A stretch of 5,798 nt of DNA, taken from the NCBI GenBank assembly GCA_030609345.1, contig JAUWCK010000080.1, positions 1 to 5,798 on the forward strand, given 5' to 3'. The position numbers and the translations under genes are program-made. Position 1 is the first letter of the stretch. Each line of letters starts with the position of its first letter. The notes under the pieces are model-generated. The model saw only the letters and a list, made by a program, of their open reading frames with translations, ran no database searches and was not told the DNA's origin. Positions 1-5,550 of the stretch are shown one piece after another. This DNA comes from Methanosarcinales archaeon (GTDB lineage: Archaea; Halobacteriota; Methanosarcinia; Methanosarcinales; Methanogasteraceae).

Positions 1-172
1 GATGGGCGTGTCAGAGATGGATGCGATCGCTGATTTCTTCAAACGGATCGTGCTCGACTCCGAATCGCCTGAAAGCGTCAGAAACGATGTGATCGAGTTG
101 AAGGGCGGGTACCAGAAGGTCTGCTACTGCTTCGATGAGACCGATGCGTACGGTCTTCCCGCCGGGATGTAA
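1..172 (+). CDS. glyA: Serine hydroxymethyltransferase, C-terminal end (gene cut by window edge)
   Basis: The open frame enters from the left edge (first full codon at base 2) and ends with TAA at 170-172, giving the last 56 residues. The visible part reads GVSEMDAIADFFKRIVLD, an acidic linker, then GGYQKV, YCFDE and AYG. This resembles, from memory, the C-terminal helix and tail of archaeal serine hydroxymethyltransferase, where RLGM-xx-SEM precedes the helix and a YCFD/E-type tail ends the protein. The enzyme is a cytosolic PLP protein that interconverts serine and glycine and passes the one-carbon unit to a pterin, probably tetrahydromethanopterin or sarcinapterin in methanogen-type archaea. 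The PLP lysine and all catalytic residues lie outside the window, so activity cannot be judged. It is 81 bases upstream of serS on the same strand, so both neighbours handle serine, but serS has its own promoter-like element. The family call rests on a short tail and is moderately sure; that this is a real gene end is more certain. Confidence 0.65.
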   Translation, partial: MGVSEMDAIADFFKRIVLDSESPESVRNDVIELKGGYQKVCYCFDETDAYGLPAGM

Positions 173-214
173 GTCTTGCAGATCTGGCAGATACATTCCA
201 GCCCCCTGGACAGA

Positions 215-253
215 GAAAGAATTTAATTAGATTCATCCACAAATCATAATCCT
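215..253 (+). promoter_or_regulatory. Archaeal promoter (BRE/TATA) of serS, probably leaderless
   Basis: A purine-rich run (GAAAGA, about 215-220, a possible BRE) is followed by TTTAATTA at 222-229 in an otherwise GC-richer spacer. The TATA centre near 226 predicts transcription starting about 25 bases downstream, at 250-254, which is essentially the ATG at 254. No Shine-Dalgarno sequence precedes that ATG. This spacing supports both the chosen start codon and a leaderless transcript. It is inferred from sequence only. Confidence 0.55.
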
Positions 254-1747
254 ATGTACTTTCATCTGACCGGCAACTTCAACACGAGCGCGCCCGCAGA
301 TCAGGCAGATGCTGAAATATCAGCCCTCGTAAGCGAGGCAAACGATACGTTGCTGACAAAGGGCGCGCCAGAAGGGAAAGGCGCACGAATACTCGACTTC
401 CGGATCGAAGATCAGAAGATCAGGGTCGAGATCGAGTCGGACCAGTACGTACGCGCCCACGATGCGGTTCTCAGGTTGAGAAAACCCCTTGCAACCCTTC
501 TTGGAAAGAAATACCGCATAGGTATCAGGGGCATCGAGATCGAGTCTTACGTTGCGAAGATACCGTCAAAAAATCCAGTCAAAGCAGAAAAAATCCCTTA
601 CGTCTCGAATATGGAGTTTGACGGCGACGAGATCACCATCGAAATGGAGATCGGGGAATCCGAGATCCAGAACAGGATACCTGATCGGATCATCACGCTC
701 ATCACGGATAAGATCACGGCAGAGGGGTATGGTGGGAAGGAAGAGCACTGGAACCTGCTCTGGGAGAGCGCAGAAAAGACCATCGCGTTTAGAGAAGACC
801 CGACACCGGAACTGGTCAAGCGGAACTGGATCAAACATGGAGCATCCCGTGGACAGTGGATATACGGTCCTGAGGCGACCAGAATCTTCCGCGCCTTCGA
901 ACAGATCGTGAAAGAGGAGGTTCTCGATTTTCTCGGATACCAGGAGATGATTTTCCCGAAACTCGTAACGTGGGATGTCTGGAAGAAATCCGGACATGCG
1001 AAGGGAGTTTATCCTGAGATCTACTACGTCTGTCCGCCAAAAACAAGGGATCCCGACTTCTGGGAGGAGGTTTCTGACTACTACAAGGTCACCCACGAGA
1101 TCCCGCTCGACCTGATCGCTGAGAAGATCGATAAGCCGATCGGAGGGCTATGCTATGCCCAGTGCCCGCCGTTCTGGCCCTTCCTGCAGGGAAAGACGAT
1201 CGCGGATGACACGTTTCCGATCAGGGTATTCGACCGTTCAGGAACGTCGCACCGGTACGAGAGCGGCGGCATCCATGGCATCGAGCGGGTCGACGAGTTC
1301 CACCGAATCGAGATTGTATGGATGGGGACGCCAGAACAGGTCATAGAGGAGGCGGAGCGCATCCATGAGCGGTACAAGTACATATTTGAGGAGATACTCG
1401 AACTTACGTGGCGGAAGGCATGGGTTACGCCGTGGTTCATGGCGCAGGAGGGTCTGACCGGAACCACTGGGAGCGAGAAGGTCGGGACGACCGATTATGA
1501 ATCGTTCATGCCGTACCGCGACGATTGGCTTGAGTTTCAGAACGTGAGCGTGAACGGGGATAAATATCCTCTTGGATTCAATGTAAAGTCTCAGAGCGGG
1601 AATGAACTGTGGAGCGGATGTTCCGGAGTCGGGCTTGAACGCTGGGCGAGCTCGTTCTTTGCGCAGAAGGGGATTGATTACGAGAACTGGCCAGAATCGT
1701 TTAAGGAGGTCGTGGGCGAACTGCCAAAAGGTTTTGCGTTTATGTAG
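254..1747 (+). CDS. serS: Seryl-tRNA synthetase, type 2 (methanogenic form)
   Basis: A complete 497-residue cytosolic enzyme that charges tRNA-Ser with serine. It is the rare zinc-dependent type 2 (Methanosarcina barkeri type, about 500 residues), not the common coiled-coil type. Residues 1 to about 165 form the alpha/beta tRNA-binding domain of this type, and the rest is the class II catalytic core. The catalytic half is nearly word-for-word family sequence: [39 protein letters not shown], motif 2 [14 protein letters not shown] (326-339), [16 protein letters not shown] and motif 3 [11 protein letters not shown] (454-464). Spacing against the published M. barkeri zinc ligands (Cys306, Glu355, Cys461) points to Cys304, Glu353 and Cys456 here, all present. 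No frameshift or missing active-site residue was seen. The ATG at 254 is chosen because a TATA-like element lies about 25 bases upstream. It follows a serine hydroxymethyltransferase-like gene end on the same strand. Family assignment is very secure. Confidence 0.98.
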   Translation: MYFHLTGNFNTSAPADQADAEISALVSEANDTLLTKGAPEGKGARILDFRIEDQKIRVEIESDQYVRAHDAVLRLRKPLATLLGKKYRIGIRGIEIESYVAKIPSKNPVKAEKIPYVSNMEFDGDEITIEMEIGESEIQNRIPDRIITLITDKITAEGYGGKEEHWNLLWESAEKTIAFREDPTPELVKRNWIKHGASRGQWIYGPEATRIFRAFEQIVKEEVLDFLGYQEMIFPKLVTWDVWKKSGHAKGVYPEIYYVCPPKTRDPDFWEEVSDYYKVTHEIPLDLIAEKIDKPIGGLCYAQCPPFWPFLQGKTIADDTFPIRVFDRSGTSHRYESGGIHGIERVDEFHRIEIVWMGTPEQVIEEAERIHERYKYIFEEILELTWRKAWVTPWFMAQEGLTGTTGSEKVGTTDYESFMPYRDDWLEFQNVSVNGDKYPLGFNVKSQSGNELWSGCSGVGLERWASSFFAQKGIDYENWPESFKEVVGELPKGFAFM

Positions 1748-1753
1748 TGGATG

Positions 1754-1776
1754 TTCCGGGTTTTAGATATCCGGAA
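1754..1776 (+). terminator. Small inverted repeat just after serS, possible 3'-end hairpin
   Basis: TTCCGG at 1754-1759 and CCGGAA at 1771-1776 form a perfect 6-bp stem around an 11-base loop containing TTTT, starting 6 bases after the serS stop. The position fits transcript-end formation or mRNA 3'-end protection. No U-tract follows the stem, so it is not a classical intrinsic terminator, and archaeal termination depends mainly on U-rich stretches. The repeat is certain; the function is tentative. Confidence 0.3.
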
Positions 1777-1795
1777 AAGCCAAAGTCCCGGTCTA

Positions 1796-1910
1796 ACACC
1801 GTGTGGTGTGATCGCCCTGCCCTCGCGGCTCTGGGAATCACTGACAATCGAGCGAAGAAGCCATGCCGCCACTGCTCCTGTAGCGGAAAACTCGGGTGAC
1901 GCGGATCACC
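1796..1910. other. GC-rich spacer segment with three small hairpins, no gene recognised
   Basis: The 227 bases between serS and polB (1748-1974) contain no convincing protein gene. Besides the inverted repeat directly after serS, three stems are visible. ACACC 1796-1800 pairs with GGTGT 1805-1809 around a 4-base loop. CCGC 1866-1869 pairs with GCGG 1883-1886, extended by AC/GT after one mismatch. GGTGA 1895-1899 pairs with TCACC 1906-1910 around a 6-base loop. The segment is GC-rich like a gene, unlike the AT-rich promoter regions in this window. It could be a small RNA or only degenerate sequence. No tRNA, CRISPR or clear C/D-box guide pattern was found. Confidence 0.3.
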
Positions 1911-1933
1911 AGGATCTCGCGATACCGACACGC

Positions 1934-1974
1934 CACATAAAGTTTTATCTCCCGAACATCCCAAGTAGAGAGCA
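1934..1974 (+). promoter_or_regulatory. Archaeal promoter (BRE/TATA) of polB
   Basis: ACATAAAGTTTTATCT (about 1935-1950) resembles an archaeal BRE plus TATA box (AAAGTTTTAT). Its centre near 1945 predicts a start of transcription around 1970-1972, only a few bases before the ATG at 1975. There is no good Shine-Dalgarno sequence (only AGAGAG nearby). The gene is therefore likely transcribed separately from serS with a very short or absent leader. Confidence 0.55.
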
Positions 1975-3513
1975 ATGCAGGAATCACTGATTGTGGAGGA
2001 GTTTGCGAATGCGGGATATCAGGTCAGTCCGGATGCGGTCGCGCTGATCGGCTCGTATCCCGCGCCCGATACGATCGTTTCTAAGGTGCTGCAATCGCTT
2101 GATGATTCGGTGCTTGTGGTGGAGAGGGAGCATCTCAACCTCGATGGCGTGAAGATTCCTGAAAAGTCGACAGAGAAATTGGCGGAGAAATTGGCGGAGA
2201 AGTTATCGAAACCAGTCGATGCGCCGGCAGTGAACATACTCTCGGATATCAGCAATGAGTCGACATGCGTTGGCGAATACTCCGAATTTGTACGGTACTT
2301 CCGCGATCGTTACACGCGGTTAAGTGGCATCATAAGGGGACGGATCACAGCGCGCCCGATCGAGTCGCTGCGCGCGAGGCACAGCGGAAGGGAGTATGAC
2401 AGCGTCTCGATAATCGGCGCGGTCTTTGATGTCAGGACGACATCAAACGGCAACAGACTGCTGGAGATCGAGGATCCTACCGGCTCGTTCCCTGTGCTGG
2501 TCCGCCCATCCGACCGTGATCTGTGGGCTATCGCATCCGGCATCGTTCATGATGAGGTGGTCGGGGTCACAGGAACGCTTACCAGAGATGGGCATCTGAT
2601 GATCGTAAAGAGCATCGTGCTGCCGGATCTGCCGAACATGTACAACCAGACGCTCCCTGATAATGGAAATCGCCACAAGCGATCTCCATCGATACCACGG
2701 TCCGGAGGACGGAGCATTAACGGCAGTGAACACGGCAACGGAGACGATGCGGCTGGTTGCGCAGTCCTGATTTCAGACGTGCATATCGGAAGCAACACGT
2801 TTCTTGGGAGCGCGTTCTCTGATTTCATCGACTGGCTCGGCGACGGCTCTCTGCCGGTGCAGTACCTGATAATAGCAGGCGATCTCGTGGACGGGGTCGG
2901 GATATACCCGGGTCAGGAGTCTGAACTGGAGATCCCTGATGTCTACGACCAGTACAGATGTGCGGCAGAGTACCTCGGAAGAGTTCCAAAGAATATCAGG
3001 ATCATAATAGCGCCCGGCAACCACGATGCAGTGAGACTGGCAGAACCGCAGCCCGCGCTACCCGAAAAGATCAGGTCGATGTTCTCTGATGATGTGGTCT
3101 TCACTGGCAACCCCGCGCTTATTGAGATCCGCGGCGTAAGAATCCTGATCTACCACGGACGCTCGATGGATGACCTGATCGCAACCATCCCGAAGATGAG
3201 TTACCAGCGTCCGGAGCTGGTCATGATCGAGATGCTCAGGCGCAGGCATCTTGCGCCCATGTACGGCGGCAGGGTATCGATTGCGCCTGAGAACTCGGAT
3301 CATTTCGTGATCGACCGGGTGCCGCACATCCTCCACTGCGGGCATGTCCATACCATTGGTATCGATCGCTACAAAGGCGTTACAGTGGTCAATTCCGGAA
3401 CATGGCAGTCCCAGACCGATTTTCAGAAGCGGATGAACCTCGATCCCGTGCCAGCCCATGCAACGATCGTCGATCTTGCGACGCTTGGCACGAGGATGAT
3501 CAAGTTTGCGTAA
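1975..3513 (+). CDS. polB: Family-D DNA polymerase small subunit (DP1), exonuclease subunit
   Basis: A complete 512-residue DP1. With the large subunit DP2 (not in this window) it forms PolD, the archaeal replicative polymerase, and supplies the 3'-5' proofreading exonuclease. The N-terminal 60 residues are a small helical domain, followed by a charged linker. An OB-fold spans about 142-220 (SVSIIGAVFDVRTTSNG, EIEDPTGSFPVLV). A second polar linker (about 225-260) leads to the calcineurin-like phosphodiesterase domain. All its metal-binding motifs are present: SDVHIG (Asp268, His270), AGD (Asp303), GNHD (348-351), YHG (His394) and GHVH (His457, His459). The exonuclease is therefore expected to be active. 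Some eukaryotic relatives (B-subunits) have lost these residues. The start at 1975 fits the TATA element about 30 bases upstream. The linker carries three in-frame copies of EKLA/S. Family assignment is very secure; the symbol follows euryarchaeal naming. Confidence 0.97.
   Translation: MQESLIVEEFANAGYQVSPDAVALIGSYPAPDTIVSKVLQSLDDSVLVVEREHLNLDGVKIPEKSTEKLAEKLAEKLSKPVDAPAVNILSDISNESTCVGEYSEFVRYFRDRYTRLSGIIRGRITARPIESLRARHSGREYDSVSIIGAVFDVRTTSNGNRLLEIEDPTGSFPVLVRPSDRDLWAIASGIVHDEVVGVTGTLTRDGHLMIVKSIVLPDLPNMYNQTLPDNGNRHKRSPSIPRSGGRSINGSEHGNGDDAAGCAVLISDVHIGSNTFLGSAFSDFIDWLGDGSLPVQYLIIAGDLVDGVGIYPGQESELEIPDVYDQYRCAAEYLGRVPKNIRIIIAPGNHDAVRLAEPQPALPEKIRSMFSDDVVFTGNPALIEIRGVRILIYHGRSMDDLIATIPKMSYQRPELVMIEMLRRRHLAPMYGGRVSIAPENSDHFVIDRVPHILHCGHVHTIGIDRYKGVTVVNSGTWQSQTDFQKRMNLDPVPAHATIVDLATLGTRMIKFA
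2173..2208 (+). repeat. 12-base tandem repeat (three copies) inside polB, encoding EKLA-EKLA-EKLS
   Basis: GAGAAATTGGCG occurs at 2173-2184 and again, identical, at 2185-2196. A diverged third copy, GAGAAGTTATCG, lies at 2197-2208. The unit is exactly four codons, so the repeat stays in frame (residues 67-78) and adds a short charged amphipathic helix to the linker between the N-terminal domain and the OB-fold of DP1. Copy number could vary between strains without breaking the gene. Confidence 0.85.
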
Positions 3514-3516
3514 GAT

Positions 3517-3540
3517 ATGAAACATTTAAATAGATTTCAT
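3517..3540. promoter_or_regulatory. Operator-like dyad around a TATA-like octamer
   Basis: ATGAAA (3517-3522) and TTTCAT (3535-3540) are perfect inverted arms flanking ATTTAAAT (3524-3531), itself a palindrome and TATA-like. The two symmetry centres differ by about one base. The site lies 4 bases after the polB stop and about 64 bases before the next start codon. It could be a regulator-binding site over a second upstream promoter, or a weak 3'-end structure for polB. The symmetry is seen; the role is inferred. Confidence 0.35.
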
Positions 3541-3564
3541 TGGACTGACCCCGTCTGTGTATAC

Positions 3565-3603
3565 TAAAGCATATATAGTCTTAAAACGTTGTAATATTTA
3601 AGA
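3565..3603 (+). promoter_or_regulatory. Strong archaeal promoter before the small CxxC ORF
   Basis: CTAAAGCATATATAGTC (about 3564-3580) matches a BRE (AAAGC) followed by a consensus-like TATA box (ATATATA, 3571-3577). The centre at 3574 predicts transcription starting around 3599-3601, a few bases before the GTG at 3604. This is the best-looking promoter in the window and supports a leaderless or near-leaderless transcript. Confidence 0.6.
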
Positions 3604-3725
3604 GTGACTAAAAGGAGGGATTTTACGCAAAAGCAAGTTCTTCGTGCTGTTCATGAAAGTGACCTTGAACAGTTCTTAGATACGTTGGGATTATTGCAAG
3701 AAATCGATAAAGGAACTTTAAAATG

Positions 3726-3842
3726 CTATGTTTGTGGACAAAAAATAACTAAAACGTACGTGTTTAGCCACTCAGCCTTGCCCTTATCATCCGGAGACTG
3801 CTCGAATCCCCAGGCTCGCGTCCATGCCGCCAGCACTGTCAT
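3726..3842 (-). CDS. Short ORF after herA with strong Shine-Dalgarno, probably a truncated gene start
   Basis: On the minus strand an ATG at 3842-3840 is preceded by GGAGG (3853-3849) with a 6-base gap, the best ribosome-binding site in the window. The frame encodes MTVLAAWTRAWGFEQS, then DDKGKAEWLNTYVLVIFCP, 38 residues, ending with TAG at 3728-3726. It starts 73 bases after the herA stop, so it could have been the next gene of the herA operon. The first 26 or so codons lie in GC-rich sequence. The last dozen read antisense through the AT-rich CxxC ORF, so the original 3' part seems lost at the same junction. I do not recognise the protein. A genuine 38-residue peptide is possible but less likely. 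Confidence 0.35.
   Translation of the reverse strand: MTVLAAWTRAWGFEQSPDDKGKAEWLNTYVLVIFCPQT
3750..3766. repeat. Dyad symmetry (ACGTACGT core) at the composition junction
   Basis: TAAA-ACGTACGT-g-TTTA: the core at 3754-3761 is a perfect 8-base palindrome, extended on both sides by TAAA/TTTA with one extra G at 3762. It sits at the change from AT-rich sequence to GC-rich sequence, so it may mark a recombination or insertion point. It could also be chance. Confidence 0.35.
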
Positions 3843-3868
3843 GATCCGCCTCCGGAAACTATTGCGGC

Positions 3869-3884
3869 GTGTACGAAACTACAC
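3869..3884. repeat. Small hairpin downstream of herA
   Basis: GTGTA (3869-3873) and TACAC (3880-3884) form a 5-bp stem with a 6-base loop, 32 bases beyond the herA stop in the direction of herA transcription. It could mark the 3' end of herA mRNA, but no U-rich tract follows on the minus strand. It is short enough to be chance. Confidence 0.2.
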
Positions 3885-3915
3885 GGTCGTGAGGCGGCAC
3901 GTTTTTGCTTATACC

Positions 3916-5550
3916 TTACACCCCGATATCCATCTCAGGATCAGGGATGATTGCGCCCGATCCCTGCCCGGAGCGCCCTGTATGTGATTCCCGCACCCAG
4001 ATCGACGGCGCATCCTTGCTCGCGCCCCTGTCACGCCCATACCTCTGCCTGATCCGAACGATCGTCGGCGTGTTGATGCCAACACCTGATACGATCGCAT
4101 GTCCCTTTGCAAGTGCTGGCAGTTCCGATACGATATCCCGGCTCACAGACTCGATGCTTCGCCCGATCTGCTCCTGATCCGCGGGATTGATGATCCGCAT
4201 CGTGATCTGGGTCATGCACTGGGAGAGCGAGTCAGAATCAAGCTTGCTCGGACGCTGCGAGACCATGCAGATCCCGACGCCGAACTTCCTGCCCTCGGAG
4301 AGGATCGTCTTGATAATCGGCTTTGATTTTGCCACTCTTCCGCCGCCCTCTCCCCCGTCTCCGCCTGCACCGCCACCACTGCCCTGCGGCGCAAACCGGT
4401 GCGCTTCCTCAAGAATCACGAATACCGGGTACGGCAGGTATTTGTCAGGCGTATCACTCGTATATGTGCCGTTTTCCGTCTTCTGCCGTGCATCAAAGAT
4501 TTTTTGAAGGATCACCTGCGCAATCATCTGCTGAAACCCGGTGCTGATGCCGGAGACGTCCATAACCGTGAGCTGCCCGATCCGCAGATAATCGACAATC
4601 GGCACATCCTCGTGGTCATGGAATATTCCGTTATCCAGTTTGCGGAGCCGCCAGAGTATCCCTTCGATCGAGGAGTCGTTGCCATCGCCCCGTTCCTCTT
4701 CGACTGTATTTTTAAGTTCGCTCCGCGTGAACTGTCTGGTGCCGCCCCTGGAACTCTCTCTCCGAAGCGTGCGGCACGCACTCCCAAAGAGCGTCTTCAT
4801 CTTGTCGGACATCGTGCCGTCGTCGATGATGCTGATGAGATCAGACGTCTCGAGGTCGCCTACGCGGATCTTGATGCTTTCGGGCTTTATTATCCTGACT
4901 TTCGGCTTGTAATCGCCGTCCCAGAACCGCGGGTCATTGGCGATCGCATCCAGCACGGTATACTCTCCGTGCGGGTCAAAGATCAGCACAGGCGCCCTGT
5001 TGCGGGACGTGAGCAGTTCCTCGACGATGACGCCGACCGTGTACGACTTTCCAGCGCCTGTGGCTGCGATGACTGAGAGATGCTGGCTTACGACATCCTT
5101 AACCGAGAGCACGACCTCGAAATCGGTTCCTGCAATCGTCCCGATCGTTGCAGAGCCGATCTCACCGGATTGCGCCTTGTTGATGTCGCGCAACTGCTCG
5201 GCTGCCGACCTGTGTATCACGGTGCCTGCGGCGGGGTTCATGCGCGGGTTGATGAACTCGCCGAGGATTTCATCGAAATAGCCGATCACGACACCTTTCG
5301 TCATGAAATATTTGAATTCGTCGGGATCAAAGCCGCAGAATTCCGCGACATCCGCCGGACTGATGCCGGTGTCGAGAAGGAACTCGACAGGGTACTCGGT
5401 GAGCGGCTCGGTCTCTGCTACGCGGCAGAGGATCTGCTGGCGGTCGGTCTGGTAGTGGACGAACTCCCATGTTTTGAGATGTTCTCTTGTGATGAAGGTG
5501 AATCCGGTCTTGTCGTGGCGGAGCACGATTCCGAGGGGTGTTGTGGTCAT
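3916..5550 (-). CDS. herA: HerA-family DNA-translocating ATPase (HAS-barrel plus DUF87 ATPase)
   Basis: A complete 544-residue protein. HerA forms a hexameric ring that pumps double-stranded DNA and, with the nuclease NurA, resects DNA ends for recombination. Residues 1 to about 110 fit the N-terminal beta-barrel (HAS) region. Walker A is ATGAGKS at 163-169 (Lys168), followed by LIFDPHGEY (189-197), a family hallmark. Walker B is VFVILEEAHRF (376-386) with Glu381 and Glu382. SEGRKFGVG (418-426, conserved Arg421) and SQRPSKL (431-437) complete the ATPase; the C-terminus is a loose polar tail. Odd: a glycine-rich run (390-404) follows Walker B. The start at 5550 overlaps the end of the upstream gene by 4 bases (ATGA), so it is probably translationally coupled; there is no Shine-Dalgarno sequence. 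Neither nurA, mre11 nor rad50 is seen within the window. The same ATPase family also occurs in phage-defence pairs, so whether this copy is the housekeeping repair HerA is likely but not proven. Confidence 0.92.
   Translation of the reverse strand: MTTTPLGIVLRHDKTGFTFITREHLKTWEFVHYQTDRQQILCRVAETEPLTEYPVEFLLDTGISPADVAEFCGFDPDEFKYFMTKGVVIGYFDEILGEFINPRMNPAAGTVIHRSAAEQLRDINKAQSGEIGSATIGTIAGTDFEVVLSVKDVVSQHLSVIAATGAGKSYTVGVIVEELLTSRNRAPVLIFDPHGEYTVLDAIANDPRFWDGDYKPKVRIIKPESIKIRVGDLETSDLISIIDDGTMSDKMKTLFGSACRTLRRESSRGGTRQFTRSELKNTVEEERGDGNDSSIEGILWRLRKLDNGIFHDHEDVPIVDYLRIGQLTVMDVSGISTGFQQMIAQVILQKIFDARQKTENGTYTSDTPDKYLPYPVFVILEEAHRFAPQGSGGGAGGDGGEGGGRVAKSKPIIKTILSEGRKFGVGICMVSQRPSKLDSDSLSQCMTQITMRIINPADQEQIGRSIESVSRDIVSELPALAKGHAIVSGVGINTPTIVRIRQRYGRDRGASKDAPSIWVRESHTGRSGQGSGAIIPDPEMDIGV
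4339..4383 (-). other. Glycine-rich insertion segment in HerA
   Basis: These 15 codons (residues 390-404) encode GSGGGAGGDGGEGGG immediately after the Walker B helix (EEAHRFAPQ) and before RVAKSKPIIKTILSEGRKFG. The DNA is a run of GGX-type codons, a composition prone to slippage. In related HerA proteins this position is a short loop between Walker B and the next helix, usually with some glycine or serine. The core motifs on both sides are intact, so a flexible surface loop is the likely result. Confidence 0.8.

Larger units (their letters stand above)
3604..3987 (+). pseudogene. Small CxxC (zinc-ribbon-like) protein, apparently truncated and fused to foreign sequence
   Basis: The frame starts at GTG 3604, the only start in frame after the stop TAA at 3592-3594, and runs 127 codons. 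Residues 1 to about 51 look like a real small archaeal protein: an amphipathic stretch (ESDLEQFLDTLGLLQEIDKG), then LKCYVCGQKIT, where Cys41 and Cys44 make one half of a zinc knuckle. Similar short archaeal proteins continue with a second metal-binding half; here it is absent. After about residue 52 the sequence becomes arginine-rich and featureless, base composition rises from about 36% to 61% GC, and the last 72 bases run antisense through the 3' end of herA. The simplest reading is a gene that lost its 3' end at about 3760, with the remaining frame open by chance. The function of the family is not known to me. A GGAGG at 3614-3618 lies inside the frame and has no start codon after it. Confidence 0.55.

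Noticed and set aside
11..196. 61-codon minus-strand frame at the left edge
   Set aside because: The plus-strand frame here matches the serine hydroxymethyltransferase tail; the minus frame is its complement.
566..1096. 176-codon minus-strand open frame opposite serS
   Set aside because: It is an antisense shadow of the highly conserved SerRS frame, with no ribosome-binding site or recognisable domain.
1805..1848. Possible C/D-box guide RNA (GTGATCG and CTGA words)
   Set aside because: The C-box match is imperfect (5 of 7) and no terminal stem pairs the two boxes.
1751..1990. 79-codon plus-strand and similar minus-strand frames in the serS-polB spacer
   Set aside because: They lack start signals and protein-like patterns, and the plus frame runs across the polB promoter and start.
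3747..3815. tRNA-like words: GCTGAGTGGCTAAA (minus strand) resembling a Leu/Ser D-arm, and TCGAATCCC (plus strand) resembling a T-loop
   Set aside because: They are on opposite strands and no acceptor or anticodon stems can be formed, so no tRNA or tRNA-derived attachment site is supported.
1859..3833. An 11-base word CCATGCCGCCA shared by the serS-polB spacer and the sequence near 3822
   Set aside because: A match of this length is expected by chance in a window this size, and the similarity does not extend.
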